59,760 bases of DNA from Syntrophobacteraceae bacterium. Lineage in GTDB: Bacteria > Desulfobacterota > Syntrophobacteria > Syntrophobacterales > Syntrophobacteraceae. The stretch is from positions 1 through 59,760 of the forward strand of contig JABUEY010000006.1 of assembly GCA_013314815.1 (NCBI GenBank), in the 5' to 3' direction. The position numbers and the translations under genes are program-made. Shown piece after piece: positions 35,793 to 45,028 of the stretch (within the stretch, counting starts at the first letter, position 1; each line of letters opens with the position of its first letter). The notes under the pieces are model-generated. The model made no database searches and was not told where the DNA came from. It saw only the letters and a program-made list of their open reading frames with translations.

Positions 35793-35838
35793 CCGCCGCA
35801 CGGCCGGATGTCTACAGTCCGTATGTTTTGTGCGGCGG
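35793..35838. terminator. Possible shared hairpin between convergent genes
   Basis: CCGCCGCAC (35793-35801) and GTGCGGCGG (35830-35838) are perfect 9-base inverted arms with a 28-base loop, starting two bases after the methyltransferase stop. There is no T-run after it, so it is not a classic terminator. Confidence 0.3.
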
Positions 35839-35851
35839 GAACGTTCGGGAA

Positions 35852-36781
35852 TCAGGCGACGATCCAGAGCGCCACTTCGCGCGAAATCTGAGTCAGCTTT
35901 GCGGCGACTCGGCCCATCTGGAATTCCGGAACTTCGGACACACCCCTTCGGCCGACCACGATGGTTCCGTATCTTCCATGTTTTGCCTCGTCAAGAAGAG
36001 CCAAAGCTCGGCTGCCGGCTCCCTTGATCACCTTTGCCGTGATCCTGTCCGGGTTTACTCCCGCCGCCACAAGGGATTTCCTTATTTTCGTGAATACCGG
36101 CTTGATGGCATTTTCGGCACTTTCCAGGATTTCCTGGGCATGATCTTCCGATATGAGCTGCTCATATTCGATGGGAAGCCTCAGAATATTGGCGAGCGTG
36201 ATGGAAGGATTGGATGCGGCGAGCATCTTTGCCGTAAAATCGGCGGCCTTAAGTCCGCCGGCTGAGTTGTCCAGCCCGATGAGAATCCGCCCCAATCTCG
36301 GTTTGCCTCCAACCAGACAAAGCGGGATGTGAGTGAGGGTGAACAGGATCTTGCTCGCAACGCTTCCCAGCAGGGACTCATCAACGGCGCCAAGTCCCCT
36401 TCGTCCAAGTGCGACGGCATCGTATCCTTTCTGAGCCTCACTGAGGATATCTCTTGCGATGCCTTCTTTCCTTTTCACAACAGTGGTCTTGACGGCATCG
36501 TCGGGAACACCGGCATTGGCAAGCACCAAGCATGCGCGGTCCATGAATTCCCTGATCTGGGATTCCTTTTGAGTCTCCCAGTTCTTCATGTGCTCCAGGG
36601 CAAGAGGACTCGTGGGGTCCTTCTCCCAATCCCAAAAGGTCTCGGGAACCCGGTCCATCACGTGAAACAATACCACTTCGGTTTGCCAGAGATTTACTGC
36701 CTTGCTGACATAGTTGACCACTTCGAACGCCTGGTCTGAACCATCCACAACCAGAAGGATGCGCTTTCGCCGATTCGCCAT
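35852..36781 (-). CDS. Tandem-domain universal stress protein
   Basis: 309 aa made of two UspA folds (about 1-145 and 155-309). The first begins RKRILLVVDGSDQAFEVVNYV and ends with GLGAVDESLLGSVASKIL; the second begins with RILIGLDNSAGG and ends GVSEVPEFQMGRVAAKL, with ATP-binding type G-x2-G-x9-G(S) loops partly kept. Such proteins are cytoplasmic and respond to starvation or redox stress. ATG 36781 follows AGGAG; the longer frame to 36886 lacks likeness. Confidence 0.88.
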   Translation of the reverse strand: MANRRKRILLVVDGSDQAFEVVNYVSKAVNLWQTEVVLFHVMDRVPETFWDWEKDPTSPLALEHMKNWETQKESQIREFMDRACLVLANAGVPDDAVKTTVVKRKEGIARDILSEAQKGYDAVALGRRGLGAVDESLLGSVASKILFTLTHIPLCLVGGKPRLGRILIGLDNSAGGLKAADFTAKMLAASNPSITLANILRLPIEYEQLISEDHAQEILESAENAIKPVFTKIRKSLVAAGVNPDRITAKVIKGAGSRALALLDEAKHGRYGTIVVGRRGVSEVPEFQMGRVAAKLTQISREVALWIVA

Positions 36782-36949
36782 CTGCCATAACTCCTGCTCG
36801 ACCGTCGAATAATACCCAAAACAACGAGAACCCGCCACCGATAAGACCGGCAGCGGGTTCGGACAAACCAGGCAAAACAGCCTCACCGATACACCACTCC
36901 CGAGAGGTGAATATTTTGCCTCAGACCCGGATTGAAAGTCCAGAAAAAC

Positions 36950-37774
36950 TCACGATTTCTTGGGCTTTGGAAGGAATATCTCCTCCTTGTCCAGGACTTC
37001 GTGGATGATGTGAAGCTCATCGTAGTTCGGCGGGGCCGTCTCTCCTTTCACCCTCGATATGTCGAGATCGAACTGGCAGAGTCCCTTTATTTCCTCGGGT
37101 GTCTTCCCGGGATGATAGGTGTCCAGGTACATCCTGCCCGTATCCTCGTCGAACCTGAAAACTCCCGCAGTGCTGATCACTGCCGAAGGGCCGCCCCGAA
37201 AGGCACTTCCGTACAATTCCCTTCTGTGAACGAATTCTCCCGACGGCCACTTCTTCACGCGCCAGCCCGGGCTGGTAATGTAGCTTACGTTCCTGGTGAA
37301 GCGGCGGGCCTCGTGGACCATGATAAAAACCGTGCGCCTGGCGAAGGAATTGATGTCGGGGTTTCCTCCGCTTCCCGTCAGGCGAAGGTTGGGATCCAGG
37401 TAGTTCCCGATGGCCGTCGTGTTGACATTGCCGTACTCGTCGACCTCGGCACCGCCAAGGAAGCCCAGATCCACATAGCCGCGCTGAGCGATGGAGAACG
37501 CCTCACAAAGACCGGAAGCCCTCGACGCGCCACCTTCACACCTGGGATCTCCTACGGATGTGGGTATCACGTTGGGTCGTCCATCGAATGTACCTGCCTC
37601 GAATATGAGTTTGAGATTCGGTGCGTGTGTACGTTGGGCCAGCATAATGGCAATCATCGGCATACCTGTGCCCGCGAAAACGACCTCATTGTCGTTGACT
37701 TCTCGACTGGCAGCAACGGTCATCAGGTCCGCCAGGGTATATTCGCCGGGTTTTGCAAAATCGTGTCGTTCCAT
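36950..37774 (-). CDS. CoA-transferase, glutaconate CoA-transferase subunit B-like (pair 1)
   Basis: 274 aa, class I CoA-transferase beta subunit. It has VVFAGTGMPMIAIML, then LIFEAG, where Glu59 fits the catalytic glutamate that forms the CoA thioester, and FLGGAEVDEYGNVNTT. It pairs with the subunit A gene directly upstream; the two overlap by one base (TAATG). The acid moved between CoA esters (glutaconate, acrylate, propionate or other) cannot be told from sequence. Paralogous to 40978-41745. Confidence 0.87.
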   Translation of the reverse strand: MERHDFAKPGEYTLADLMTVAASREVNDNEVVFAGTGMPMIAIMLAQRTHAPNLKLIFEAGTFDGRPNVIPTSVGDPRCEGGASRASGLCEAFSIAQRGYVDLGFLGGAEVDEYGNVNTTAIGNYLDPNLRLTGSGGNPDINSFARRTVFIMVHEARRFTRNVSYITSPGWRVKKWPSGEFVHRRELYGSAFRGGPSAVISTAGVFRFDEDTGRMYLDTYHPGKTPEEIKGLCQFDLDISRVKGETAPPNYDELHIIHEVLDKEEIFLPKPKKS

Positions 37775-38751
37775 TATTTTTGTCCTCTCTTCACTCTGGT
37801 GCTGAAGTTCAGAGCCCTGCTGGCCTGAAGGTTGACCAGTCGATCAACTCCCAGTTTGTTGATGTAAGCCGTGTGATCCATGCCGAAAATCCACTCCCTG
37901 GCGAATTCGTCAAAACCTTCCTGAGTGCGCGTCTGCATGTAAAAGTTGCGGATGAAGTCGCCGTCCACATCGTAATACCCGAACATCCCCGTGGGATGCG
38001 CGCCATAGGGGCATTCCACGATGTAGTCCACCTGGAAGCTGGGGATAGTGTTGAGTCGCGGTTCGGTGCGCAGGCATTCTTCCGGGACAATCTCCTCGGC
38101 CACCACGATGGTCGTGTCGGCGGCTCTGCACACTTCAGGATCGGTGAAAAACTGCCCGCCAATCCTGACGGTCCCTTCTTCACCCACCTGCTGGACGGAG
38201 AGAACAGCAACATCCACCTTGGCCGCGGGCAGAAGGATCTGAAGACCATCGCCGTAGAATGGATCCTGCATGGTTTCGTATTTCTTCCTGGCAATCTTGG
38301 GGTTTTTCCCGTTTCTGAGCCCGGCGCGTCTGAGCATGTCGTACTCGGGATTATGGATGTCCGTACCGAGGGAGGTCTGAGTCGCGATGAAGGGCATTCC
38401 CGCCGATGCGGCAAGAAAACGGAACCCCATTTCCGCATGGCTGTAATCTTCGAAGATGATCTCCTTGTTCTTAACCTTCCGGGATAGATTGGCGCCGTAC
38501 TTGCCATAGAGTTCGTGGCCGATCCAGCAGGATTCCCAAATCTTGACGCACCCGGCACCGATGAGAAATTCCGAATGCGGCCCGCTGTTGACCTCCACGA
38601 GGTGCAGGTCCCGCCGCTTCTGACGGATAAGTTCGAAAATCAGGGCACAAGGCCGCCGCCAGATGGTGAATCCCGAAAAGGTGAGCATCGTGCCGTCCTT
38701 AATGATTTCGGCTGCTTCCGATAAAGTAATGCGTTTTGACTGACTGCTCAT
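37774..38751 (-). CDS. CoA-transferase, glutaconate CoA-transferase subunit A-like (pair 1)
   Basis: 325 aa alpha subunit. It starts with the family's KRITLSEAAEIIKDGTMLTFSG block and has VDVAVLSVQQVGEEGTVRI and VECPYGAHPTGMFGYYDVD, typical of GctA-like proteins. Together with the B gene it makes the heteromeric enzyme. ATG 38751 follows AGGAGA. A perfect TATAAT on the minus strand at 38977-38972 lies about 220 bases upstream but without a good -35 box. Confidence 0.87.
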   Translation of the reverse strand: MSSQSKRITLSEAAEIIKDGTMLTFSGFTIWRRPCALIFELIRQKRRDLHLVEVNSGPHSEFLIGAGCVKIWESCWIGHELYGKYGANLSRKVKNKEIIFEDYSHAEMGFRFLAASAGMPFIATQTSLGTDIHNPEYDMLRRAGLRNGKNPKIARKKYETMQDPFYGDGLQILLPAAKVDVAVLSVQQVGEEGTVRIGGQFFTDPEVCRAADTTIVVAEEIVPEECLRTEPRLNTIPSFQVDYIVECPYGAHPTGMFGYYDVDGDFIRNFYMQTRTQEGFDEFAREWIFGMDHTAYINKLGVDRLVNLQASRALNFSTRVKRGQK

Positions 38752-39667
38752 TCTCCTGTCCTCTCACAGTAATTCGCCTCGATTGAACCTACATGCTACC
38801 CACCGTCCGAAATGACATTGCTACCCTGATTCATGGCACCGAACATAGAGGAACCGCCGGACGCACTTCACTTTCAGGGGATTGTCCCGGCCAACCGACC
38901 GAAAGACGAGTCGCGGGGAAAAGGGAATTGAACCTGATGTTCGAACTCGATCATGGTCGAGAATTGATACTATTATAAGAAATCTTTGACAAGACAAAAC
39001 TTATTTTGAAAATGGTGAAAGACAGAGGGTGCCGGAAAGGAGACTCGATGCAGGCAGACCGGAGATCCGGATTTGCCCCCGGATTTGCATCGAATCGCCG
39101 GCAATGCGGGGCGGGAAGGGAGTAGACGGGACGAACCGCGGGAGAGGATAATGGCCGTCCCTATACTGCGGACAGCTGAAGACCGTTCTGTCTTGCAATC
39201 GTCTGCAAAATCATATGATAACATGATTTAAAAATCAAAATGTAAGATCATATATACACACCTTTCACAATGAAGAATACTGGGCAGCCCGGGAAATTTA
39301 TCGCTTGACATCAGGCTCAAGAACGAAGAATAATTACATGCGGGGAATCATAAAAACCATGAAAAGTAACTCGGATAGGCAAGAGATTTGATGCTTTTCG
39401 CATTCCGAGCGCTCCTTGTTGCAAGGCTCCATCGGCTGACTCGCTCACTGGACTATTCCTGCTCGATTCCTGCTCGACCGAATCCTGTTCGAACCCTGTA
39501 ACTACCGCCTATCATTACCCCGGATTCCAACTGCTCCTGCCGGTTCCGGCACGTCGTGCTTCATTGCGTTCCCGTTCGATCCGCGGGGGAGTGTCTCCAT
39601 GCGGGGAGCGAGGCGGGCATCCGGGCACATTGTGCTGCGCGGGCGCAGGCACGAGAAAGGAGAAACC
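38752..39667. other. 916-base divergent control region between the two CoA-transferase loci
   Basis: No supported gene except that the small Cys-rich gene starts at its right edge. It contains a minus-strand TATAAT (38977-38972), a strong plus-strand promoter (39305-39334), AT-rich tracts at 38965-39000 and 39200-39270, and three copies of TCCTGYTCGA at 39457, 39468 and 39483 in the leader. Confidence 0.5.
39305..39334 (+). promoter_or_regulatory. Strong sigma-70-type promoter
   Basis: TTGACA (39305-39310), an 18-base spacer, AATAAT (39329-39334): full and five-of-six matches. It would give a leader of about 325 bases before the small Cys-rich gene and the second CoA-transferase pair. Confidence 0.6.
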
Positions 39668-39874
39668 ATGAACACGTCATCCCGACACTGTGATCAGTGT
39701 GGCCGGTCCGAGGATGACTTCTCGTTCTGCGAGGATCGCTGCATGCTGCAGAGTTGCTCGGAGTGCACGTTCCTTCTTCAATTATATGGCACAGGCTGTG
39801 GGAATGTTCACGTCTATTATCTCTGCCGTGACTGTTACGATAACCTTATCGAGAGGGGTTTTGTGGAACCCTAG
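39668..39874 (+). CDS. Small cysteine-rich (zinc-ribbon-like) protein, unknown function
   Basis: 68 aa. ATG 39668 follows AAAGGAG, a good ribosome site. Ten cysteines occur: HCDQCG, FCEDRC, CSEC, TGCG and LCRDC, a layout of paired CxxC or CxxxC knuckles that suggests metal binding. Aromatic and acidic residues fill the spaces. I do not recognise the family. It lies 72 bases before the second CoA-transferase pair and after the same promoter, so it is likely co-transcribed and could be a regulator or metal chaperone for it (inference). Ends at TAG 39872. Confidence 0.65.
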   Translation: MNTSSRHCDQCGRSEDDFSFCEDRCMLQSCSECTFLLQLYGTGCGNVHVYYLCRDCYDNLIERGFVEP

Positions 39875-39875
39875 C

Positions 39876-39885
39876 AAGGAGGTGA
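39876..39885 (+). promoter_or_regulatory. Orphan perfect Shine-Dalgarno sequence
   Basis: AAGGAGGTGA, fully complementary to the 16S anti-SD, lies directly after the small gene's stop but no ATG, GTG or TTG follows at proper distance. An in-frame CTG at 39896 would extend the next gene by 17 residues. The next gene has its own site at 39937-39943. Confidence 0.4.
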
Positions 39886-39946
39886 ACGCTTCAACCTGGA
39901 TTTCCGGCATCGGTGTTTTTCATTATCAACTAGACAGGAGGGTAAA

Positions 39947-40942
39947 ATGGCAGTTAGCGACAAGAGGATGACGCTCAAAGAGGCAGTATCGAAATTCATC
40001 AACGATGGGGATACTGTTTACTACGGTGGCTTCCAGATCCATGTTCCCATGGCTCTAACCCACGAGATCATCAGACAGAAAAAGAAGAATCTGCACATTA
40101 TCAATGCCTCCACCGACGTCGGTGGCCTGGACTTGCTGGTGGCCGCAGGATGCGTCAGTGAAATGCATCTGGCCTGGGCCATGAACTGGTATGTAAAAGC
40201 TCCATACGCCATCCGTCGCGCTTTTCAATCCGGTGAACTCCAAAGATTCGATCTTTCCAACTTCGGTGCCACCAGTGCATTGATTGCAGGATTTCTTGGC
40301 ATTCCTTTTATCCCTGTCCGGGGAAATATAGGCACTGATATACTCAAATACAATCAACACGATGCAAAGGTTATCGATGATCCGTTCACCGGTGCCAAGA
40401 TCACCGTGGTGCGGGCATGGCGCGCCGACGTGGCAATTATTCATGCTCAGAGGGTCGATACGCTGGGGAACGTGGTAACCTGGGGTACCCGCGGAGTGAC
40501 CGACGAATTCGGTACCATGGGCACAAAACGCGGCGTTATCGTGACCGCGGAAGAGGTCGTCGAACCTGAACTGGTCAGAAGCGACCCCGACCGGACCCTG
40601 GTGCCTTATTTCAAGACCCTGGCCGTTGTGCACTGCCCGTGGGGAGCGCATCCCTCGGCATGCCGGGGTTACTATGGCCTCGATATCCGTTTCTGCCAGT
40701 ATCAGGGCAAGTACGAGAGAAACAAGGACCTGCTCCCCCACTTCATGAACGAATGGATCTACGGCTGCGAGGACCACGCCGCATATATCAACAAATACAT
40801 CCAGAAATTCGGTCAGGAAGGCCTCGACCGGCTCAAGCCTGTACTCGGCTTCAAGCCGAAGATGGACATTGACTACGGCTATCACGACCCCGGAGTCTGG
40901 AAGGGTGTGCCGCAGTATACCGATGAACACATCAAGGCTTAG
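39947..40942 (+). CDS. CoA-transferase, glutaconate CoA-transferase subunit A-like (pair 2)
   Basis: 331 aa. It has the same order of blocks as 37774-38751: KRMTLKEAVSKFINDGDTVYYGG, VDVAIIHAQRVDTLGNV and VHCPWGAHPSACRGYYGLD. ATG 39947 follows AGGAGGG. A subunit B gene follows after 35 bases. The sequence differs enough from pair 1 to be an old duplication, so the two enzymes may act on different acids. Confidence 0.87.
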   Translation: MAVSDKRMTLKEAVSKFINDGDTVYYGGFQIHVPMALTHEIIRQKKKNLHIINASTDVGGLDLLVAAGCVSEMHLAWAMNWYVKAPYAIRRAFQSGELQRFDLSNFGATSALIAGFLGIPFIPVRGNIGTDILKYNQHDAKVIDDPFTGAKITVVRAWRADVAIIHAQRVDTLGNVVTWGTRGVTDEFGTMGTKRGVIVTAEEVVEPELVRSDPDRTLVPYFKTLAVVHCPWGAHPSACRGYYGLDIRFCQYQGKYERNKDLLPHFMNEWIYGCEDHAAYINKYIQKFGQEGLDRLKPVLGFKPKMDIDYGYHDPGVWKGVPQYTDEHIKA

Positions 40943-40977
40943 GGCTTATTCGATATACACGTTCAAAGGAGGTTATG

Positions 40978-41745
40978 ATGTCTGCAAATTACAAGCTGAC
41001 CGAACTTATGGTAGTCCGTTGTGCTAAGGAAATTGCTGATGGAGAAGTGGTTTTTGCAGGGGTGGGTCTGCCGCTGGTCGTCGTGGGCTTTGCCATGGTC
41101 ACCCATGCACCGAATATGATTCTTTTTACCGAAGGCGGTTCCATCCGCGCGACCGCACCTCCCGGGCTCGCCATTACGGTGGATGACCCCGCCCTCTTTG
41201 CCAACGGGGACGCCACATTCGGAATGCTCGCCACCATGGCCGCTCTTCAGCGCGGTGAAGTTGATGTTGCCTTCATCGGTGGCGCCCAGATCGACAAGTA
41301 CGGCAATATCAATTCGACCGGTGTAGGCGACTGGAGCAAGCCCGATTCCTTCACTTACTTTGCGGGAAGCGGCGGCGCCAATGACATGGCGACCTCGGGC
41401 AAACGCGTTCTGGCCATTATGCCTCAAGATCCCAAGAAGTTCGTCGAGAAAGTGGACTATCTCACCACGCCTGGATATCTCGATGGACCGGGCAGCCGCG
41501 AGAAGCTGGGCATGATCGGCGGCGGACCCTCATGTGTCGTCAGCACCATGGGCGTATACAGGTTCGACGAAAACAAGGAAATGATGCTCGTCGAGTATTT
41601 CCCCGGGCAGAGTGTGGAGAAGGTCAAGGCCAACTGTTCGTTTGATCTCAAGGTGGCTCCCGATGTGAAGGAAACCGTGCCGCCCACCGAAGACGAACTC
41701 GTCATTCTCAGAAACATCGATCCTACCGGTTTCTATCTCGGGTAA
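40978..41745 (+). CDS. CoA-transferase, glutaconate CoA-transferase subunit B-like (pair 2)
   Basis: 255 aa from ATG 40978, 5 bases after AAAGGAGG; ATG 40975 is too close to the ribosome site. VVFAGVGLPLVVVGF is followed by ILFTEGG, with the catalytic glutamate (Glu52), and FIGGAQIDKYGNINST. Forms the active enzyme with the gene before it. The operon ends here at a strong hairpin 17 bases after the stop. Confidence 0.87.
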   Translation: MSANYKLTELMVVRCAKEIADGEVVFAGVGLPLVVVGFAMVTHAPNMILFTEGGSIRATAPPGLAITVDDPALFANGDATFGMLATMAALQRGEVDVAFIGGAQIDKYGNINSTGVGDWSKPDSFTYFAGSGGANDMATSGKRVLAIMPQDPKKFVEKVDYLTTPGYLDGPGSREKLGMIGGGPSCVVSTMGVYRFDENKEMMLVEYFPGQSVEKVKANCSFDLKVAPDVKETVPPTEDELVILRNIDPTGFYLG

Positions 41746-41761
41746 TCAGGCAGAAGAACGA

Positions 41762-41794
41762 AAGGAGGACGCCGGCTTCGCCGGCGTCCTCCTT
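41762..41794. terminator. Bidirectional rho-independent terminator
   Basis: AAGGAGGACGCCGGC pairs perfectly with GCCGGCGTCCTCCTT over 15 bases around a TTC loop, with T-rich sequence after it on the plus strand and A-rich before it. It lies between convergent genes and can serve both. Confidence 0.85.
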
Positions 41795-41823
41795 CTATTC
41801 TCTGGAAGGCCCCCGTCATTTTC

Positions 41824-43197
41824 TCACGCCCCTTTCATCTCGTACAATAAGGCTGCAACAGCGCGGATGCCGCGGTGAAAATCATCAAGATGGAAACGTT
41901 CGTTGGGCGAATGGGTTCCGTCATCCGGACTGCCCCATCCCAGCATAAGAATGCTTTCCGGTTCCAGCAGTTCCTCGAACAGGTTCACCACGGGAATGGA
42001 AATACCCTCCCGTACGTGGACGGGAGTTCTCCCAAATCCGATCTCGATGGCCCGCGATGCGGCTTTCATAACGGCGTGGTCTCTTTGTATCAGCACTGGA
42101 GTCGCACCGTGAAGTTCGGTGATTTCCAGCTTGATTCCACGAGGTGTCATCGAATGCACGAAATCGGAGAACAGGCGATTGATCTTCTCGGGCTTCTGGT
42201 TCGGCACCAGGCGCATGCTTACCTTTGCGCCGGCCCTTGCCGGGATGATGGTCTTGGCTCCCTCCCCGGAGAAGCCACCCCAAATGCCGTTCACATCGAG
42301 GGTCGGTCGGGCCGTTTTGCGCTCGAAGGGCGAATAGCCGGGTTCCCCGGTGAGTTCGTCGACGCCCAGGTACTCCTTGAGCGCATCTTCATCGAGTTTC
42401 AAAGCATCCATCATCTCTCTTTCCTGCTGATCGAGGTCCACGACGTCGTCGTAAAAGCCGGGAATGGCGACCCGGCCGTCGAGGGTTTTCAGACCGGCCA
42501 GGATTTCGGCCAGGACTTGGACGGGATTGGCGACGAGACCGCCGAAGGAACCGGAGTGCAGGTCGAAACGAGGTCCCTGCAAGTCAACCTGGAGGTAGCA
42601 CAGGCCGCGCAGAGCGTATGTGATGGCCGGGATTCCCTGGCCGAATTGGGAACTGTCGGATATGGCTATCGCATCGCACTGCAGTTCGTCTCGATGTTCC
42701 ACCAGAAACCTGCCAAGACTCGGACTTCCAATCTCTTCTTCTCCCTCCACCAGCAGTTTCACATTGATGGGCAGGTTGCCCGCGACGGCAAGCACGGCTT
42801 CCATGGCTTTCAGATAGGTAAACAGCTGGCCTTTGTCGTCACTGGCCCCCCGTGCATAAACACAGCCGTCTCGTATGGAAGGCGAGAAGGGAGGAGATAT
42901 CCACTCCTCAAGAGGTTCCGGAGGCTGGACATCATAATGACCGTAAATAAGCAGAGTAGGTGCATCGGGATGGACGAGTGAGTGAGCCAAAACGACAGGG
43001 TGCCGTTCGGTCCGGCAGATCTTGGCCTGAAAACCGATGCGCTTCAAATGGTGAAGCACCCAGTCCGCGGCTCTCCTCACATCGGCGGCATGATGCGAAT
43101 AGGTGCTGATGCTTGGAATCCGCAGAAACCCCAGGAGTTCTTCCACGTAACGAGTGCGATTTTCATCGATTTTATCCAGTATTTCTCGAGGAATCAT
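41824..43197 (-). CDS. M20-family metallopeptidase (dipeptidase/ArgE/DapE-like)
   Basis: 457 aa cytoplasmic di-zinc peptidase. Ligands in order: YGHYDVQP (His87), GASDDKG (Asp120), EGEEEIGS (catalytic Glu and ligand, 152-154), ISDSS (Asp, about 180) and DGTHSPNERFH near the C-terminus. A lid/dimerisation domain lies between. The pattern fits the broad dipeptidase branch; exact substrate unknown. ATG 43197 follows AGGAGA. Confidence 0.9.
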   Translation of the reverse strand: MIPREILDKIDENRTRYVEELLGFLRIPSISTYSHHAADVRRAADWVLHHLKRIGFQAKICRTERHPVVLAHSLVHPDAPTLLIYGHYDVQPPEPLEEWISPPFSPSIRDGCVYARGASDDKGQLFTYLKAMEAVLAVAGNLPINVKLLVEGEEEIGSPSLGRFLVEHRDELQCDAIAISDSSQFGQGIPAITYALRGLCYLQVDLQGPRFDLHSGSFGGLVANPVQVLAEILAGLKTLDGRVAIPGFYDDVVDLDQQEREMMDALKLDEDALKEYLGVDELTGEPGYSPFERKTARPTLDVNGIWGGFSGEGAKTIIPARAGAKVSMRLVPNQKPEKINRLFSDFVHSMTPRGIKLEITELHGATPVLIQRDHAVMKAASRAIEIGFGRTPVHVREGISIPVVNLFEELLEPESILMLGWGSPDDGTHSPNERFHLDDFHRGIRAVAALLYEMKGA

Positions 43198-43367
43198 GAG
43201 AGCTCTCCTTGTTCGATGCGAGACTTGACCAGCTGTTCCAGTTCGGTGAACCGATTTCGAAGTGTCCCCTCGGGCAGCGGCAAGCCCGCTTCGGGGGCAG
43301 TTCGAGTTCCGGTTTATCCGGTAGACGAGTACCTTCGTTGCATTTCACTCATCCGGTGTTTTCCATG

Positions 43368-43473
43368 CAAATGACGTTGTGATGCCGGATGACCTTGCTG
43401 TGGAAATAGCGTTGTGGCGGGTGTCTTCCGTTTTCGTGCGACAACTGGCCGGGTGCGCCTGCCGGAAGAACCT
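43368..43473 (-). repeat. Dispersed repeat, inverted partial copy
   Basis: CGTGCGACAACTGGCCGGG, then TGCGCC and CCGGAAGAACC (43434-43471), is the reverse complement of the family arm. Left of it, GACGTTGTGATGCC and ATAGCGTTGTGG match the reversed tandem units of the 34-kb copy. The whole gap 43198-43840 has no other supported gene; TATGATAAT at 43776 looks like a -10 box for the next gene. Confidence 0.6.
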
Positions 43474-43840
43474 GGATTCTTTCAGCTGAACCGGCTGTCT
43501 GTTTGCTGCCCGGGGCAGTGCGGGTGGCAGGTCATTCGCTCCCGTGCTGTCCGGAGAGGCTGCGGCTGACATCCAGCTGAGTGTACTTCGTTCTTGAGTC
43601 AAATCCATGACATTTCGGGCTCATTCAGATGGCTTTTCCGTGGGAGCGGATAGCTTTCCGGTATGACCCGCCTCCGTACCCTGACGGACGGGCTTGTTGG
43701 TGGCAATGGGGAAACGCAGGGGGTGAGTGGTTTGCAAGGGGAGGGAAGGAATCGTCATCCTTCCGTTTCCCTGGTATGATAATATGAGTGCGCACGGCCG
43801 GAATGAACAGGACCAACCGGCGGGAGTCTTTCTTTATTCC

Positions 43841-44989
43841 ATGGACAGACAATGGGGCAGCCCGGATATGGCTATTCATTTCAAAACCTTCCCTGGATGC
43901 GAGGCTGTTAACAAACAATTGTGGAATGAATTGGCCTCAAATGCAAGCCCCATGATGGAATGGGAGTATTTCCATGCGCTTGAGACATCCGGTGCGGTCT
44001 GTCCCGAGAGGGGCTACAGGGCATGCCATCTGGTCGCCTTCGCGGGCGAGGAACCGTTTGCGATCATCCCTCTTTACGAAAGGGACCGGGCATGGGTGGA
44101 ATTCGGCGACGGCGGGCTGATCGAATTCTTGAGTGAACTTACGGGAATTCCCTACCGGGCGGGACTGGTGGGAGCGATTCCCTTCACCCCGGTGCCCGGA
44201 TATCGTGTTCTCTGCAGACCGGGATTCGACAATCCGGAAACGACACGGTTGCTGCTCAACCATATCGACACACTGTGTACGGATCGAGGACTGTGGAGCT
44301 GTCGCCTCTATTTCGTGTCTCCTCATTTTTCGCATCTGCATTCACTTCTGCTCCAACACGGATACGTGGCCTTAAGAACGACCTATCGATTGTGGCACAA
44401 TCACGATTACAGGACTTTCGACGACTATCTTCTCTCATTCAAGTCCAGCCGCAGAACAAAGATCAAACGGGAGATCAGGGCGATCCGCGACCGGGGAATC
44501 CGGCTGGAGATGGTCCGGGGCGAGGACGCGCCTGCCTACTACTACAAAGAAATGTGCGAGCTCTACGAACGTACGTGGATCAAGCACATGGGTGTGGGGA
44601 TGCGCCCGTTCCTCAACCAGCTTTTTTTCGAGGAACTGCAGTCATCCTTTCGACATAGAAGCAGCTTTGCGGTGGCGTCGATGGCGGACCGCAGGCTTGC
44701 CATGGCTCTTTTCTATGAAAAAGCAGACGTGTTGTACGGAAGGTACTGGGGGTGCTACGAAGAAGTTCCATTCCTTCATTTTGCAGCGTGTTATTATCAC
44801 CCCATTGATTACGCGATCCGCAAGGGAATAAGGACCATGGATCCGGGATTTGGAGGAGAGCACAAGCCGATAAGAGGCTATGAAATGGAACCTGTGTATC
44901 ATTACATCAAGTTTCACGGCGAGGAGGAGAGCCGTATTGCCAAGTCGATCCTGCAGCGGCTGAGGGATTATTCTCATTACCGGACCTGA
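43841..44989 (+). CDS. FemAB/GNAT-like acyltransferase family protein (COG3146-like)
   Basis: 382 aa. It resembles the COG3146 family, predicted acyl- or aminoacyltransferases of the GNAT fold: ASPMMEWEYFHALETSG near the start, SRRTKIKRE in the middle, and the terminal DPGFGGEHKPIRGYEM block typical of the family. The biochemical role is not settled in the family; peptidoglycan or lipid modification has been suggested. The start is uncertain: ATG 43784, 43841 and 43868 are possible, none with a good ribosome site; 43841 is a compromise because a -10-like box lies at 43776. Confidence 0.72.
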   Translation: MDRQWGSPDMAIHFKTFPGCEAVNKQLWNELASNASPMMEWEYFHALETSGAVCPERGYRACHLVAFAGEEPFAIIPLYERDRAWVEFGDGGLIEFLSELTGIPYRAGLVGAIPFTPVPGYRVLCRPGFDNPETTRLLLNHIDTLCTDRGLWSCRLYFVSPHFSHLHSLLLQHGYVALRTTYRLWHNHDYRTFDDYLLSFKSSRRTKIKREIRAIRDRGIRLEMVRGEDAPAYYYKEMCELYERTWIKHMGVGMRPFLNQLFFEELQSSFRHRSSFAVASMADRRLAMALFYEKADVLYGRYWGCYEEVPFLHFAACYYHPIDYAIRKGIRTMDPGFGGEHKPIRGYEMEPVYHYIKFHGEEESRIAKSILQRLRDYSHYRT

Positions 44990-45028
44990 CCGGTTTGTCG
45001 GGATCGCCCTTGAAATAGGCGACGGAAC

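Noticed and set aside
41875-42981. 368-aa plus-strand frame across the M20 peptidase
   Set aside because: The minus frame carries all metal ligands of the peptidase; the plus frame has no recognisable motif.
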